Shown here piece after piece: positions 7,823 to 8,243 of a DNA stretch of 8,243 bases. This stretch comes from Bacteroidales bacterium (lineage in GTDB: Bacteria; Bacteroidota; Bacteroidia; Bacteroidales; VadinHA17), in assembly GCA_025455505.1 (NCBI GenBank), contig JALOMK010000122.1:1-8243 (forward strand). The letters are read 5' to 3'. The translations under genes and the position numbers were made by a program. The notes beneath the pieces are model-generated. The model saw nothing but the letters and a program-made list of their open reading frames with translations, was not told the origin of the DNA and ran no database searches. Numbering within the stretch: the first letter of the stretch is position 1; each line of letters opens with the position of its first letter.

Positions 7823-7854
7823 AAAAAAAAATGTCAGTTCGTGACAAACTGACA
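7823..7854 (-). terminator. Rho-independent terminator after secG
   Basis: TGTCAGTT (7832-7839) and AACTGACA (7847-7854) pair perfectly around a seven-base loop, and on the - strand the stem runs into nine T residues (7831 to 7823). It lies about 40 bases beyond the secG stop and separates secG from the groS-groL operon. The stretch between the secG stop and the stem holds nothing else recognisable. Confidence 0.93.
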
Positions 7855-7894
7855 CTTTATACATATTGTTATATAAGTAATGTCTGACAAATTC

Positions 7895-8243
7895 CTAATT
7901 CCCTGCCGGGGGTGTTGTTGAAGGCTGCTGTTCAGTCTGCTGAACGGGACTTGGAAGTGTTGGTATCGCATTGGGATCGATTGCATTCTGTATCTGTGTC
8001 TCAATCCTTGAACGGCCTGCGGAACTACCTCTTGGTATTGTAGCTGTGGCAACAACGCAGAGTACGAGTATTGCCCCTGCAAGAGTCCAGGTTGCCTTTT
8101 CGAGAAAATCAGCTGTCTTCCTGATACCCATCGACTGACCCGCCGATGTAAAATTGGCAGCCAGGCCTCCTCCTTTAGAGTTCTGAACCAGGACAACAAG
8201 GATAGTCAGGAAGCATGCAATCAGAACAAGTATCGACACAAAA
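7895..8243 (-). CDS. secG: Preprotein translocase subunit SecG (5' end cut by window edge)
   Basis: SecG is the small inner-membrane subunit of the SecYEG protein-export channel. The visible part has a first membrane helix (SILVLIACFLTILVVLVQ), the conserved cytoplasmic loop NSKGGGLAANFTSAGQSMG-IRKTADFLEKATW, and a second helix (TLAGAILVLCVVATATI). A Pro/Gln/Thr-rich hydrophilic tail of about 45 residues follows and is not conserved. The frame is open to the window edge: a GTG codon at 8239-8237 could be read as a start, but it is preceded in frame by Phe, and related proteins begin a few residues earlier (MYT-type starts followed by this helix). I therefore treat the gene as truncated by roughly a few codons. 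The stop is TAG at 7897-7895. Its own terminator follows, so groS-groL is probably transcribed separately. The secG-groS-groL order is one I recognise from other Bacteroidota. Confidence 0.95.
   Translation of the reverse strand, partial: FVSILVLIACFLTILVVLVQNSKGGGLAANFTSAGQSMGIRKTADFLEKATWTLAGAILVLCVVATATIPRGSSAGRSRIETQIQNAIDPNAIPTLPSPVQQTEQQPSTTPPAGN

Noticed and set aside
7724..7894. CIRCE element (TTAGCACTC-N9-GAGTGCTAA) before groS
   Set aside because: The region was read on both strands for it and no half-site is present.
8237..8239. GTG as the start of secG
   Set aside because: It lies within the first membrane helix region, is preceded in frame by Phe, and would remove the N-terminal residues usual in SecG. 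It most likely encodes an internal Val.

Overview
The window looks like ordinary core chromosome from a member of the Bacteroidota, probably class Bacteroidia. The indications are an IPExxxVDY-family gene directly after rnc, an RprX/RprY-type two-component pair, a secG-groS-groL cluster, a TAnnTTTG-type promoter element in front of lepA, genes with little or no Shine-Dalgarno sequence, and heavy use of AGG arginine codons outside groL. Order or genus cannot be fixed from this sequence alone. All genes are compact and intact except the two cut by the window edges. I see no mobile element, CRISPR array, tRNA or rRNA.

Layout, left to right. On the + strand, positions 2-1444 hold the 3' end of rnc (ribonuclease III), an IPExxxVDY-family protein and a small two-helix membrane protein with a PH-like tail. 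They are tightly spaced, look like one operon, and end at a strong hairpin terminator (1452-1479). A leader region follows (1480-1624), with a CTAAC repeat, a possible 22-codon ORF and three GTTAA direct repeats. Next comes a two-gene operon for an RprX-like sensor kinase and an RprY-like OmpR-family regulator (1625-3867).

The right half is read from the - strand. lepA (EF4) converges on the regulator gene with only two bases between the stop codons. Moving right, lepA has its own candidate promoter and is separated by a clear terminator from groL. groL is preceded by groS, so the transcript runs groS-groL, and secG lies upstream of that behind its own perfect hairpin/T-run terminator. The secG start lies just outside the right edge.

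Functional theme: RNA processing, translation (EF4), protein folding (GroES/GroEL), protein export (SecG) and envelope sensing (RprXY). I did not find a convincing undescribed system. The parts most worth a second look are regulatory: the leader before the kinase gene, and the palindromes and inverted repeat between secG and groS.
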